NCBI GenBank assembly: GCA_002946415.1
Contig: NJPS01000021.1
Location: forward strand, 62,001-126,000
Origin: Rutstroemia sp. NJR-2017a BVV2
Taxonomy: Eukaryota > Ascomycota > Leotiomycetes > Helotiales > Rutstroemiaceae
Direction of reading: 5' to 3'
Length of the DNA stretch: 64,000 nucleotides
Shown here one piece after another: positions 24,448-35,460 of the stretch. The notes under the pieces are model-generated. The model did no database searches. It was not told the DNA's origin and worked only from the letters and a program-made list of their open reading frames with translations. Each line of letters begins with the position of its first letter. Within the stretch, counting starts at the first letter, position 1. The translations under genes and the position numbers were made by a program.

Positions 24448-24988
24448 ATGTTAGTAAGTATATATTCTCACAATAAAATGAAAGGAACCAATACATACCC
24501 AGCACAAAGTTCATTTCCACAATAGCATCCTCCACCAAGATACAGCAGTCCTCGCCACAACCACAACTACATCCACATCCACGAAGACTCGCACCTGCAT
24601 CCACACTGCCATCCCCGCCCAACTCCCCGATCCTCGAAGACACCTCGTCCACCATTCACGCACCTACGAGCACATGAAACTTGTGGTCGTAGCGCCGGAC
24701 TCGAATTATGCTTCGCAAGTCAGTGCTGCTGCTGGAGTAGGAGTCGGAGTAGAAGTAGGAGGAAGAGGAGGAGGAGGTATGGATCTACGCCCCTGCCATA
24801 TCTGCAGACGCAAGCCGACGGTGAGGCGGGACTTGGACGGGTTTGCAGAGTATGAAGGCTTTGATAGGAGAGCGTGCTGGATGTGTATTAGTGTGAGATT
24901 TAGAGCTGTGAATGCATATGTTGATTTATCTGCAGAACTAATGTACAGAGAAAACAGAGGGTTTATATCCTCAAGAAGGTGGCAATAA
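24448..24988 (+). CDS. Hypothetical small Cys-rich protein, 163 aa
   Basis: The proposed exons are 24448-24453 (ATG TTA) and 24503-24988, joined across a 49-bp GTAAGT...CCCAG intron. The frame is open throughout exon 2. It contains a Thr/Ser/His-rich N-terminus, a Gly-rich linker and a motif RPCHICRRKPTVRRDL...RRACWMC resembling a small fungal zinc-binding domain in which the middle Cys pair is missing. The two-codon first exon is unusual, and a start at 24674 (104 aa) is the alternative. It lies at the island edge and may be a decaying gene. Function is unknown. Confidence 0.35.
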
Positions 24989-26368
24989 TACGGAAATAAA
25001 GAAAGGTCTATAATGCCCTAATTTTCCACTGTCGGAGCACCTCCGAATGCCTTCATTTCCACACTTATCATTGAGGATTTTGCCCACTTTCTTGGAATTC
25101 TTGCCCTATCGCACATGTTAGTTACAATTGATTTGCCAGCATACACGAGCTTTGTGTTCCTAGACTGACCTCTAGCTCATCATAAGACTCAGAATAAGGA
25201 CTAGGTTGTCTTCCTCTCTTCATCGCGACAGCGTCGATCTATCTCCAATGTCTTTTGAAGTTCGGCGTGTGACCGAGATGTTGTTGGAACCTGTAGATAA
25301 TAGATGAAACAGAACAGGAAAATGGAGCGCGGAGGAGATTGGAAGAATGGTTGCTGGGAATTTGTTTGTGGTGAGCTCTGCTCGAAGCTTGAGGCCAGCA
25401 AAGATGGGAATTGCAGTCGATGTCGGGCACTAGCGTGTGAATTATGCACTGTTATCATTTTTCGGTGAATCTCGTAGCCAGTTCGGTTCTTCTACTCTCG
25501 CAACATCGTAAGAAAGAGGGCGAAAAGTTCTTTATGACGCCGTCGAAAGAACGGCGTCTAACGTCAATCCGAGCGAGCAGAAAAATCCTCCAGGTTCGTC
25601 AATCACCTCTATCCAATGCACCACTTTAAGTTTCGATCTCGAGGACTCCTCTAATGGAAATGAGTAACATTCAATTCCATCTATTTACTTAATGATTGAA
25701 AATGGAAATAAAGAAGGCTTGTAGTCTCAAATGTCTAGTAAAAGAATCTTTCCAGATGTCTCCACCGTGACGCTGCACTTGCCACCAGAAAGGGCGGAAT
25801 TAGGAATGCCTTCAGACTCTCACAATTGTTCCACAACGAGCCACAGAGAGCTGTGTTACTTTCTCAGGTTCAATACCGCAATCTCTGCACTGAAAGTCTG
25901 AATCGTGATTCGTGATCCGTGAGCATAGCGAATCTCTCTTGCAGGTCCCGTTTTGTCGGGGCTGTAAAAAGATTGTATATCTCGCCAGAATCTTCGGAAG
26001 TAGATGGATTTCCAATCGTGATTCGTGGTAAGCGTTCATTATTCGATGAGCACGAAACCTACTGAGTTCTCGGTATCTGTAACAAGAGGTATGTATTCTA
26101 AGGATTTGACGCTTGCCGTGAAGTGGAAATGATGCGGGGCTGTGAGCGTATTGTATTTCTTCGGAGTTCTTGGGCGGGGACGTCAAGGCAGAAAAGGCAT
26201 TACTAGAAGAGGACGAGGAAGATGATATTGAAATTATATCCAACGACAAAAAGATTCACGGCGAATAATGTACAAAATCAATCCCGCACATCCACCACGT
26301 CCAATCATCCACACCCCAGTGAGCAGGTACATCCGCCCAAAGAAGAGAGCTTCGACCTCTCAATATTC
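24989..26368. other. Gene-poor segment with one weak ORF
   Basis: A minus-strand ORF at 25812-26249 (145 aa) begins with a poly-Ser stretch and ends in a Cys-containing segment (FQCRDCGIEPEKV). It shows no family motif and I cannot tell whether it is coding. Nothing else was recognised. Confidence 0.3.
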
Positions 26369-28045
26369 CTAATTTGAATGGCTCCAAATCCTCAACATCA
26401 AAAGCATCATGGTATGCACAGTGTCATTCCCAGCGTTGTGGCGTAGCTTGGGGTCAATCTTCAAATGATCTTGAATAAGATCTTGAAGACCAGGGGTCGC
26501 GAAATTCCTTGAATGAAAGCGCGCGTGGAACAACTGCTGCGTATCCAGAGTATATTTGCAGATATCACTCCAGACATGGATGCTTCTGGGGCGATCCAGT
26601 TTTCTGTATAATATTTTCTCAATACTCGTCTTCAAAATGATATGAGGATCCTCGTCCAGTGATGGGACTAGTATTTTCAGTATTTTGTATACGCCCCACT
26701 ATAGTGATACGTATGGATTATTGAGGATATATTCCTGGTGATACGTATTAGATTCGATATCACTAATACTGGCCGTATACTAATATACTGGAATGTAATA
26801 CATTCCAGACCTTCCAGGAATTTGAACTTCCTAACTAGGCAATTGTGAAGCGAATCTGCAAGTCCTCAGGCAATTATTCTACATTCCATCCTAAATTCCG
26901 GTATTCTAGTATATCCCCAGTAGTATCAAATCTGATAATATGTACGTACGTATGTATTAGAAGGCCGATATCAGCCACCGTAATACGGCCGTACACTACT
27001 CCCATCACTGTCCTCGTCGCTTTCCCATATCTTGGTCATGTCCTCCAACATTAACTTCCAATCCCATTCAATTGTATGGATCGGATGCCCAGAAACTGGT
27101 TTCGCAAGATCGTCCACGATTAGGCGCATCCACTTATCCACTAGAAAATGTCAGCTATTTCATTAAACTCAATTTTCGGACCGGACTTACCTATAAAGAA
27201 GTGGCTATTGGCTCGACCTTTAGAAGAAGGACTTTGCATTTCATCACCTCTTCTCTTCTTATTCTGGGTGGAAAATCCTTCACCAGCAATGGTTTGCTTG
27301 AGCTTCTTCAAAGTATTACCACTGCCTCCTGTGGGCTTGGCCTTGTCCATGCCATACCAATCGTAGGCAAGAAGTAAGTCAAATGTAAACTTTTTAAACA
27401 AGGGTGAACACATCGACTTACTTAACGGAGAATGTTGTTGATGGTATGAGTTTGCTCCATCAACGAGGAGTGGAAAAGAATCTACACTCCAGCAGATTTG
27501 ACGTCGCATTCGTGGATGGGTCACCCACCAAAGAACCTCAAGTGCGATCCATACCTTATCTTTAGAGGTAAGGCTGGGGTGGCCGCTATTCTTACGACCC
27601 GGTCTAAGACCGAGAACTCCCTTTTTAAGGAGGAAGTCCCCAGGATACCACAATGCCAGCTCCGTCAATGTGAGCCAAACCCTCAGCGCCTGTCCGACCA
27701 TATGGTCAGACAACAACGCGAATTTCGGAGCATCACTTGACCACGACGAAACAACACTGGATATGACATCTAAGTCATACGGTAGGTACGACTGTGCATC
27801 GTTTTGGACACCATCGTTTGGCGACCCGTAGTAATTCTTGTCTGTGCAGGGTGGATGCACAGGAAGATCTGCTGCGTTGGACTTCTTGATGACTGGGTTT
27901 CTAACCATTTTGATGAAGGAATTGGATACCAATTATTGCTCTTGAAGCTGAGATACGTTCAATACTCGTCTTCAAAATCTTAGCAGTATCATCATGCTGA
28001 ATCTCTCCAAGGTCTGTAATTCGACGGCCTTCTTGAGAGGAGCAT
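26369..28045 (-). pseudogene. DEDDh exonuclease-like (Gfd2/YDR514C-type) gene split by an insertion
   Basis: The 3' part (26369-26638, minus) ends with LQDLIQDHLKIDP and LRHNAGNDTVHTM. The H-x4-D pattern in HNAGND is motif III of DEDDh 3'-5' exonucleases and is typical of the fungal Gfd2/YDR514C-like C-terminal domain. The 5' part (27959-28045) reads RRITDLGEIQHDD then TAKILKTSIE. Both parts share ILKTSIE, encoded by a 20-bp direct repeat at 26619-26638 and 27959-27978. The frame is continuous if the intervening 1320 bp is treated as inserted. The N-terminal catalytic Asp-Glu motif was not located, so the gene is broken and perhaps 5'-truncated. Confidence 0.45.
26639..27958 (-). mobile_element. 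1.3-kb candidate insertion flanked by 20-bp direct repeats
   Basis: The segment lies between two identical 20-bp copies (26619-26638 and 27959-27978). It carries a minus-strand ORF at 27141-27932 (263 aa, basic; motifs WIALEVLWWV and LLLAYDWYGMDK) that I do not recognise as a transposase or reverse transcriptase. The rest is AT-rich with GATACGTAT palindromic words. Long target duplications are seen with LINE-type insertions, but there is no poly-A tail or RT motif. A local duplication remains possible. Confidence 0.35.
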
Positions 28046-30061
28046 GTGTATTGGGCTTTTGCAATGCTTTAGAGCAGTTGGAACAATGAGGTACCCAGAT
28101 CTAGGTATGGAAATGAGATGTGGATTTGGTTTTCGCAATGTTTCAGAGGATTCGGAACATTGAGGCACACGATCTATGACTATGAAGGGATTGTATCGAC
28201 GGTGAATAAAGATTAGCTCTTCAATTCACTCACTCATAAGCATTTCTCCCCCGGGAAAAATTACTTCCCATGAACTCCCTCCCTGAATCTATGCATCCCG
28301 ACGTGACAGATCTTCTGCCGAGACTGAACGGACGCGCGCGATCGTAGGTATGCGCGAATCAACTTGGACAAAACAACTCGTTGAAGGGCGAAATAGGTCG
28401 AATTGAAGATTCGCGTTTGCGGTGACGGTAACATATTACGATGTGCCCATCCGCGGAGACTTTGGTTGTGTTCCGAGCGCACAGACTCTTGTCCGTAGAT
28501 TTGCGCGGGCGGCTGTGGACCCTGTGCGGGGGATCGACCGCCAATGCCGGACCCTCGCTACGGTGGGGCTTAAAACAACAACGTCAATTAATGCTGGGAA
28601 TATGATAGAGAGGGTGGTGTTTATATCTGCTATGGGGAAGCATGGATTTTTTAGATCTCTATATCCATTGATATCGTCGTTGGAGTACCTGTCCTGGGAC
28701 TGCAATCCCACGGCGCTGGCCTTCGGTTTGAAAGCTGAGTGATGAGGCCTAATGGTTTTTTGCACAGGCACACAGGTAGGGAAAGTGGACTTGATCTGGT
28801 GGGATTCTGATGTCCTTCTTGACCGATCACGATGTCTTTGAGGGGATTTAAGAAGGAGTGTGACTCTTGGGACCCGAAAGAGAGAGTGGAAACGCAAGTA
28901 ATGCTGGATGCTGGATGCTGGATTCCCAGCAAATGGGCGATGTATCTGTTGATTTCCGACCATTTCCCCTTCCTCTTCCCTTCCTCTTCCCTTCCTCTTC
29001 CCTTCCTCTTCCCTTCTACAAAGATGCACAGCAACAAATTACAGGACCCATCCCAGATTCCATCAACGCATCCTCCTACTGCAACAGCAATTAAATAGAC
29101 TGGAACAATCAGCTCTAAATACATTAATCGCTAATCATCTCTTAGGACGATTTTGCTCCCGTCACGTCTGTAAATTTGAGTCCGAAGACTCGTGCCTGAG
29201 CTCAAGGGATGACGGCAGGGCCGACACGGAGTTCCCTTTAGGATTTTCTCGAACGGGATGCAGTGGTGGTTGCTAAGATAGTGCTTCAGCATGGCACTGG
29301 AGGTGAATGCATGCTCACGATCTTTGATGAAGCAGAAGTATGGCAAGAGGATGTGCACATGCGCCTTGTATCCGGGCCCATACCCAGTGCTCGCTCTGGC
29401 ATCAGAGATCAACTTGTTGGTGTACTGGGCAATAAAACGCTCTATTTTCAGGTGTTGGTAGATCCCATCCTTGCTCCACACGCTAGTTGGGACCAGTTGG
29501 TCATCGACTTCTATTTCGGCAACATCGCCATGAGGCGTGTTGTGCACCGGACAATAACCTCTTCATTCCAGAGATGAGCAAAATCAACATGCGTCTTCAC
29601 AGCTTGGAGAGCAGCGATTCAGCGATCAGCTCTGTTGAAGGAAGTATATGGAGGCATGATGCTGATCGATGAGGATGGAAAACGGATGACTATTGGACAG
29701 ACTCCATTCATGAAAGTCTTCTTGTTGCATCATCCGGTCATCCACGAATGTTTTTTTTGATCCACTAGCAATTGCTCTTCCGTGTTCCGCAAGTTCTATG
29801 ATATGCGTACCTATATCTTCCTGTCTCTCCCAAGATAATCCAGTCGACTGAGAACCTTGTACGAACAAGGAGTCTTAGAAATCACTTGAAGCCCTTTTCC
29901 CCATCGTTTGCGAAGAAAGTTCAGCTCACCAACAATCGCGCTGATATGGTCCGCAAGCCTCAGTAACAGTGACCTGTCACCAAGTCGTTCGACGAATACC
30001 TGCACAAGCAGGTAGTCTCAGGTACTACGTACGGTATTCCTCCTACCCAGCACATTATCGT
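28046..30061. other. Gene-poor segment with degenerate coding-like stretches
   Basis: Minus-strand stretches at 29850-30005 (LADHISAIVGELNFLRKRWG) and 29131-29547 (138-aa ORF) look protein-like but are separated by stops and frame changes. They may be pieces of one decayed gene of unknown family. Nothing was recognised in 28046-28960. Confidence 0.25.
28970..29013 (+). repeat. 11-bp minisatellite TTCCTCTTCCC x4
   Basis: Four perfect tandem copies of TTCCTCTTCCC are present. Confidence 0.9.
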
Positions 30062-30069
30062 CTTTCAAC

Positions 30070-30294
30070 TAGGCTGTGAACCGACCCACCGGGTGGGTTG
30101 GATACCCACCAAATTGGGGGGCACCCATAGGTGGGTTATGGTGACTAATGGGTACCCATACGGTGGGTTGGAGGGTATTTTCCCTACCCATTGGCTCTCA
30201 TAGGCCTATTTCAGGTCGCGCCACCCCTGATTGGGCAGGTGGGTGGGGTGGACAGTTGGAAAAACCCACCCATGGGTGCCCATTTCGCAGCCTA
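30070..30294 (+). mobile_element. hAT-like MITE, 225 bp
   Basis: The ends are TAGGCTGTGAA and, reversed, TAGGCTGCGAA, followed on both sides by further inverted GGTGGGT/ACCCACC blocks. The element is bordered by a perfect 8-bp duplication CTTTCAAC at 30062-30069 and 30295-30302. An 8-bp target duplication with TAG-starting inverted repeats is characteristic of the hAT superfamily. It has no coding capacity. Confidence 0.85.
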
Positions 30295-30584
30295 CTTTCA
30301 ACATTGTGGCGAGTTTAAAATCCATGAGTTCCTTTCTTTGCAGACAACAGAAATTTCGAGCTCTGCTAATGTTTGATACAGGATGGTACATTGACATCCT
30401 CGTCTTGTGTGATTCACTCATTACGGCAGTGCTTTTATGAATCTTCTAGTCATATTACTCACCTGTAATCAGTCTTTCTTGCAGCTTAAATAGATCGTTA
30501 TTTCCCACCTGTTTAGTTGAATGATCAATCCATCTTCACCTCACAAGCTCACCAAACACCCAATTCCCGAACCCGAATATCAGA

Positions 30585-31304
30585 ATGACAGACCAACCCT
30601 GGGCTTCCTACACCACAGCTCTGGCTCTTTACGACGGTGCATATGCTGGAATTTCCGGAGACGAGACCGCAATATACACAACTACGCAGAAGCTTGATCG
30701 TGTCCTTCCGCAAGGTTCCAAATACCAAATTGTTCTATGGCGCACTCTGCCCCGCCAGGAAACCCTAAATTCCACCATCCTGCTGGGTTTCGACGCTACC
30801 TGCGACGTATGGGCATGGATCGAGAGCGTTGCAGGAAAGGGCACGCTAGACGGGTACGATATCGTGAAGGCAGTCAACACCGTCCTTTACGTTCTTACCA
30901 TGATGGACGAAGACTGCACGCAGAAGCTCTGGGCGAAGAATTGCAAGGCGGAATTGCCGCTATTCATGGTCAAAGCGCGCATTCCAACTCCGTTTGAGTA
31001 CTTTGACTACGACCCTGCGGTGGATGAGTGGGTGGTTACGGACGGCAAGGATCCGCTTGCGTTTGTGCGCAATACACTAAACTACCTGGATAGTGTCTCT
31101 AAAATCAATGAGGGATACAGAGGAAGAGGAGAGGGTAGAGCTGTAGTAGAGTTACCACGCAGCGAGGGGTGGAGTGTATGGCCGTTTTACGGTTGGTTTC
31201 AAGGGCTCAGGAGATATTTACATGAACGGAACGGCTCTATTCGCCAAATTGATCCTCCTCTTCAGGGAAGAACAGACAGGCCGACTTGGGACGATATGTT
31301 GTAG
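30585..31304 (+). CDS. Hypothetical protein, 239 aa, single exon
   Basis: This is an uninterrupted 239-residue frame with a good start context (CAGAATGACA) and a globular composition rich in aromatics, with motifs such as ILLGFDATCDVWAWI, KAVNTVLYVLTMMDEDC and EGWSVWPFYGWFQGLRRYL. No signal peptide, transmembrane segment or catalytic motif is evident. It is probably a lineage-restricted fungal gene. The hAT-like MITE lies 290 bp upstream and may sit in its promoter. Confidence 0.7.
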   Translation: MTDQPWASYTTALALYDGAYAGISGDETAIYTTTQKLDRVLPQGSKYQIVLWRTLPRQETLNSTILLGFDATCDVWAWIESVAGKGTLDGYDIVKAVNTVLYVLTMMDEDCTQKLWAKNCKAELPLFMVKARIPTPFEYFDYDPAVDEWVVTDGKDPLAFVRNTLNYLDSVSKINEGYRGRGEGRAVVELPRSEGWSVWPFYGWFQGLRRYLHERNGSIRQIDPPLQGRTDRPTWDDML

Positions 31305-31339
31305 TTGACTACTGTTATCAAACGATTATCCCAGAGGAT

Positions 31340-31417
31340 CTGAGATATTGTAGTGGTTTTATTTTCCAATTTTCTTTTGAACATTATCACCGGCCTATTA
31401 CTTCTGCGCTGGGAGAG
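31340..31417 (+). repeat. Dispersed TIR-family repeat, partial copy
   Basis: It carries the right half of the 32581-32705 element: AT-rich core, GGCCTATTACTTCTGCGC and the terminal GGGAGAG. The left end is not recognisable. Confidence 0.55.
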
Positions 31418-32580
31418 CCCCGTTCTTCCTTAAGACTACTTCATAACTGCCTAATTAGGAAGTTCAATTATCACAGAGGTATACAATGAGCCCCAAAAAC
31501 GAAGATATTACTGGTAGAAATCGATAAAAATGGAAATGCAGCAATGCAGAAAAGAGTCGAAGTAGCGTTAGCAAATCTATCTGAAAAGATTAATTATAAC
31601 ATCATACGGTGTCTTACTCAGACATTCAGTTCAAGAAGTACAGAAGAGGTCCAAGGACAACGAGCAAGATGCAAAATACTGGCCACTTAGTCTGGTGAAC
31701 AGAATCTGTGAAATCAAAAGTAACGCCACTCCTTGGGAGTGACAATTGTGGTTTATATGATGGATTCTGCTTCACCGAATTGGTAATCTCGTGTTAGATG
31801 AAGCAACTGCAATTAAGGAAAGTTCGCGGGAGCTATTCAAGCATTTACCACTTTCACTGCAAGATGCCAGAAGTTGAATAATGCTTGGATGTCCTCCAAG
31901 AGTATCGTGTCGGGTATCATGCTTACTGTTGTCTGTTTCCAGATCTTAGACTGAAGCTGGATATGACTTCTAAACAACTGGTTTCAATATATAACTGCCG
32001 GATTGTTCTTTTCTCACCTGTGCAGAACACAGATGACTCTGGCAAGTTACCCGAACGCCTCCATGTTAAGCACAATGCTCCTGCGACTATGGCGTTAGCA
32101 AGTACGGTCTCATCGTTGCCTGTTTCGTAGTCTGGACTCTGGAAAGACCAAGAAACAAGCAATGGATACTGGGAAAGTTACGTTTTGCAAAAGTCTCCAT
32201 CTATAGCGAACTTCACCAACGCCTGCTCCGCGTCTCCGGTTACAGGGCTGTTTTGAACTCCACTGGTGACCTCGGTCCAACTCTCCAGAGCTGCGACGGC
32301 GGCGACGTTCTTTGCGTTTACTATGAACGCTATTCCTTTGTAGTGGTTCTGTGGGACTGAAGGTCGGTAAGGAACAGACCTAGCTTACGCAGAATTCTCA
32401 GTGGAACTTCTTCAGTTATTTTGTAGTAATGCACTCGCCTGCGAAGCCTTATCTGGTTGATGATGGTACATAGTGCGCCACCGGGATTCAGAAAGATAGG
32501 TAAGCTGGGGATCCAGCGGAGGAGTAGGTGGTAGCAGCCATAATCTCATCTGAGCAATTAAATTGCAGATTGATTCCAGC

Positions 32581-32705
32581 CCTCCAACGCAGAAAAGAAG
32601 TCTGGTTTAGGACAATATCTTGAAGACTTTAAGAAATTATAATAATTTCGCTGTCCAAATATCTTCCGGGTATTGTTGTTGGCCTGGTATTTCTGCGCCG
32701 GAGAG
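32581..32705 (+). repeat. Dispersed element with CTCC..CGCAGAAA inverted ends, 125 bp
   Basis: The left end CCTCCAACGCAGAAA and the inverted right end CTCTCCGGCGCAGAAA match closely. The interior is AT-rich (TTATAATAATTTCGCTGTCC). Relatives lie at 31340-31417, 39700-39880 and 47826-47878. Confidence 0.6.
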
Positions 32706-33184
32706 CCCGGCTCTCGGAAAAGATTTTGACCGCCCATCTCCAAATCGCACCCACCCACGACAATCAGAATTCAACCACTTCTTCCAGTCCTCATCTTCAC
32801 TTCATCAAGGGGTAACTTCCACTACTTCATGTTCGCAATTTCCATAGATTGGACAGACTATATGGGCGTTGATGCTTCGCTTCAGTGTCCCGAAAGCAGA
32901 TTCTTGTTCTACGGCAATTGGGCTCGCCGATTTCTATCGGCATGCCTGTGTGAAGACACAACCGTTTACAAAGAAGCAAGTAGTCTAAGATGTGATCACG
33001 AACGCTTCAAAGTAAATTTAAACGCGGAAAGGTAAGTGGTCTTCATGACGGTTCGTAATGCAGTCCCACTAAACTCCTGGTAGCTAGCTCCTAAGTACCC
33101 ATAAAAATAGTCGATGTAACTGCCCTCTGCATAGTCATATCTAGCACTTTATGTGGTAACGGTTTCAACTGGTTGAATGTTTCA

Positions 33185-33480
33185 CTCTCCGGGTGCTGTC
33201 GACGAGCAGGGTAACTTCTGGGAAGTCGCACCCGAACCGTGAGTCTCCAGAAGAAGATCATCGATCGCAGCTTCACGTTGTGTCACATATTAACACGATG
33301 CAGCGGGATGCGGGAAGAGCTCGGAACAGCATGAACTCTGCGCTGCGTCGCAAGTTCGAATTGTCGTAGTATGACCACCTTGTTACCATCTGACGAGAAG
33401 GCACGATAGCCCATGTTGAAGCTTCCCATGTTGACCAGTATGGGCCGTGGCTGGGCATCCACGAGCCAGTCATTTTCATC
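33185..33480 (-). pseudogene. Coding remnant of unknown family
   Basis: On the minus strand a frame reads ENDWLVDAQPRPILVNMG, then GYRAFSSDGNKVVILRQFEL, up to a stop after HRVNM. A shifted frame continues with VTQREAAIDDLLLETHGSG to a final TAPGE stop. The composition looks like real protein, broken by one frameshift near 33290. An acceptor-like TAG precedes it, but no upstream exon was found. The family was not identified. Confidence 0.35.
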
Positions 33481-34932
33481 TACTTCAGATTAAGATTATC
33501 ACAAGCTTTGTGCATTAGTGATTGTGGGTCGAAAGTTGGTAAGATTGAAGCTCTACATCCACATTCATTGGAAATATGGACAGCTGATTGAATGATATAG
33601 CAAGTATTGAGGCGCAGCTAGCTACCCCGCAACCTCTCCATAATATTGAAATAAGACGATTCCAAGGTAGACCATGCACTTAGCATGACTGCCCCGCACA
33701 CACGTGCCATTCAGCACAGACAACTGAAAGCTTTAGGTTTGGATCTCTCAATGGAGCGAAGCTCCTGAAACTCCGCAACGCAATCCAGTGATCAAGCATA
33801 TAATGCGATTCTTGGTAGTGGTGCCACATTTCCTACTCGAAAGTGCGAGTGCGAACACTGATTCAACTATTATACGCTCGATTGTTGCCACAAGTTGATT
33901 GGTGATCAGATGTCATTCGAATCGAGTCATAATGATCACGGCATCTACTCAATTCAACTCAAAATGAAGGCTTAGTAGCCAGCTCTTCTCTAGCACTAGT
34001 TCAACGCCCGGAGGTTTCGCTTTGCATTTACTTTTCACCATGAGAAAGCTAGTCTTCTGACTCATTTCTACCTCGACTCAAGTCAATAAAGTTACGAAAC
34101 TCTTATCTTATGAATTGTAAGTGTGGCTTACGAAACATTGCTTTTCGGTCCCGCATATTAAGAGTCTACCTGTCCCATAGGATAACGAAGATGTGAATTG
34201 TCACACAATATTCGCAAGTGTGCTAGTACAAATGGATTTCAGATGATAAGGAGGGGGGCGTTGCACGCATGCCAAGATTTCCCAGCTTATTGAGCTTATT
34301 CATTGATCCACCAAAGAAGCAACAAATGTGGGGCTTCCGTCATCAAAACGATCGACAATGACCTTTCCCCTAAATACTGGGGTGCTGATAACGTGTCAAC
34401 CAATCACTAGCCACTGGATGAAGTGGTGGCACGGCAAATAAGGAAATCCTGGGGAAAGTCTGTGCACGAATCCCTGCAGATGATGAAAGCCAAGTACCAT
34501 ATGCATTGCTGTCTGAGTGATCCCTTCAAACAGTCTGGCCAACAGGATCCATTCCTAGTAAGTGATGGGAGGCCTGATAGCTATCATAGGTTTGGTTCCG
34601 TTTACTTTGATTATCATTCAGCAGTCTGATTCGCTCGATTGTGTCGATCGGATATGATGGTGTGCGGTGTGTACTGTTGTGCTGACTATGATGACGTCTA
34701 GAGCAGTCTTTCCCGTGAGGAGTTACCTTGGTTGATAGTGCAAACTGTTAACTCAGCCCCTTGGTTGCATCCGAGTCCTGGGTAGAGCAAGGGACGAAGT
34801 ATTTAAGTACTGCTTGTGCCCCCCTTGGTCGAGTCTCTATATTCAGCTATCAAACGAAACGGAATTAAATTAATCCACAACGATACACAACACAAACCAA
34901 TTTCAACTCTTATACACAACACATCACACATC

Positions 34933-35460
34933 ATGGAAGCCAAAACATCAATGGGAAGTCCAGTTGAGGACAAGAACGAGGTGATATTCAAGGACCCCTT
35001 CAGCAACCAACTCAGTATGTCTTCCCCACAATCTCATCTCCATGACCGATGCTGACCCTTACCAGAAAAGACCTCTACAAATGGTTCATCCAAAGGCTTA
35101 GAATCGCCCTTCGATGACTACGAACAAGACTGGACCACCATTACTCACGAGCGCGACAGCTGGGCAACCCGCGAACGTCGTCGATCTACTCCTTTCGCCA
35201 ACATGAGCAACACAGCCTTCATTGCCAGCCATCACGAAGCGAAGCACGGCCGAAGTAATAGCGGTTCTGCAGCGAGGAAGGGATCCATTCTTAGCGTGTG
35301 GACGTCACCGGATGGTGATGAGGAGGAGGATGCCACGCTTGTGAGAGTCTCCAGTCGGAAGAGCAATACCGGGCGGGACAGGAGAGGCAGCATCTTGAGC
35401 CTGTGGAGCAACGGCAAAGATGAGAATGGTCGCGACATCATTATTTCTGAAGGGAAGTGA
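34933..35460 (+). CDS. Small conserved fungal charged protein, 158 aa
   Basis: Exons are 34933-35014 and 35066-35460 (477 nt), joined over a 51-bp GTATGT...CCAG intron. The start is the first ATG in good context (CATCATGG) after a long AC-rich leader. The protein is hydrophilic and probably disordered. It contains two copies of a short motif: RKGSILSVWTSPDGDEEEDA and RRGSILSLWSNGKDENGRD. The repeated [RK]-[RK]-G-S-I-L-S-[VL]-W core may be a binding or phosphorylation site. No signal peptide or membrane segment is present. The function is unknown. Confidence 0.85.

Larger units (their letters stand above)
31305..34932. other. Intergenic region, 3.6 kb
   Basis: It holds two copies of a dispersed repeat (31340-31417 and 32581-32705) and one coding-like remnant (33185-33480, minus). 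Otherwise no gene was recognised. A TATTTAAG box-like word at 34800 precedes the next gene. Confidence 0.5.

Noticed and set aside
28436..29124. Two overlapping basic/acidic minus-strand ORFs
   Set aside because: They run through the TTCCTCTTCCC minisatellite and show no domain or consistent frame.
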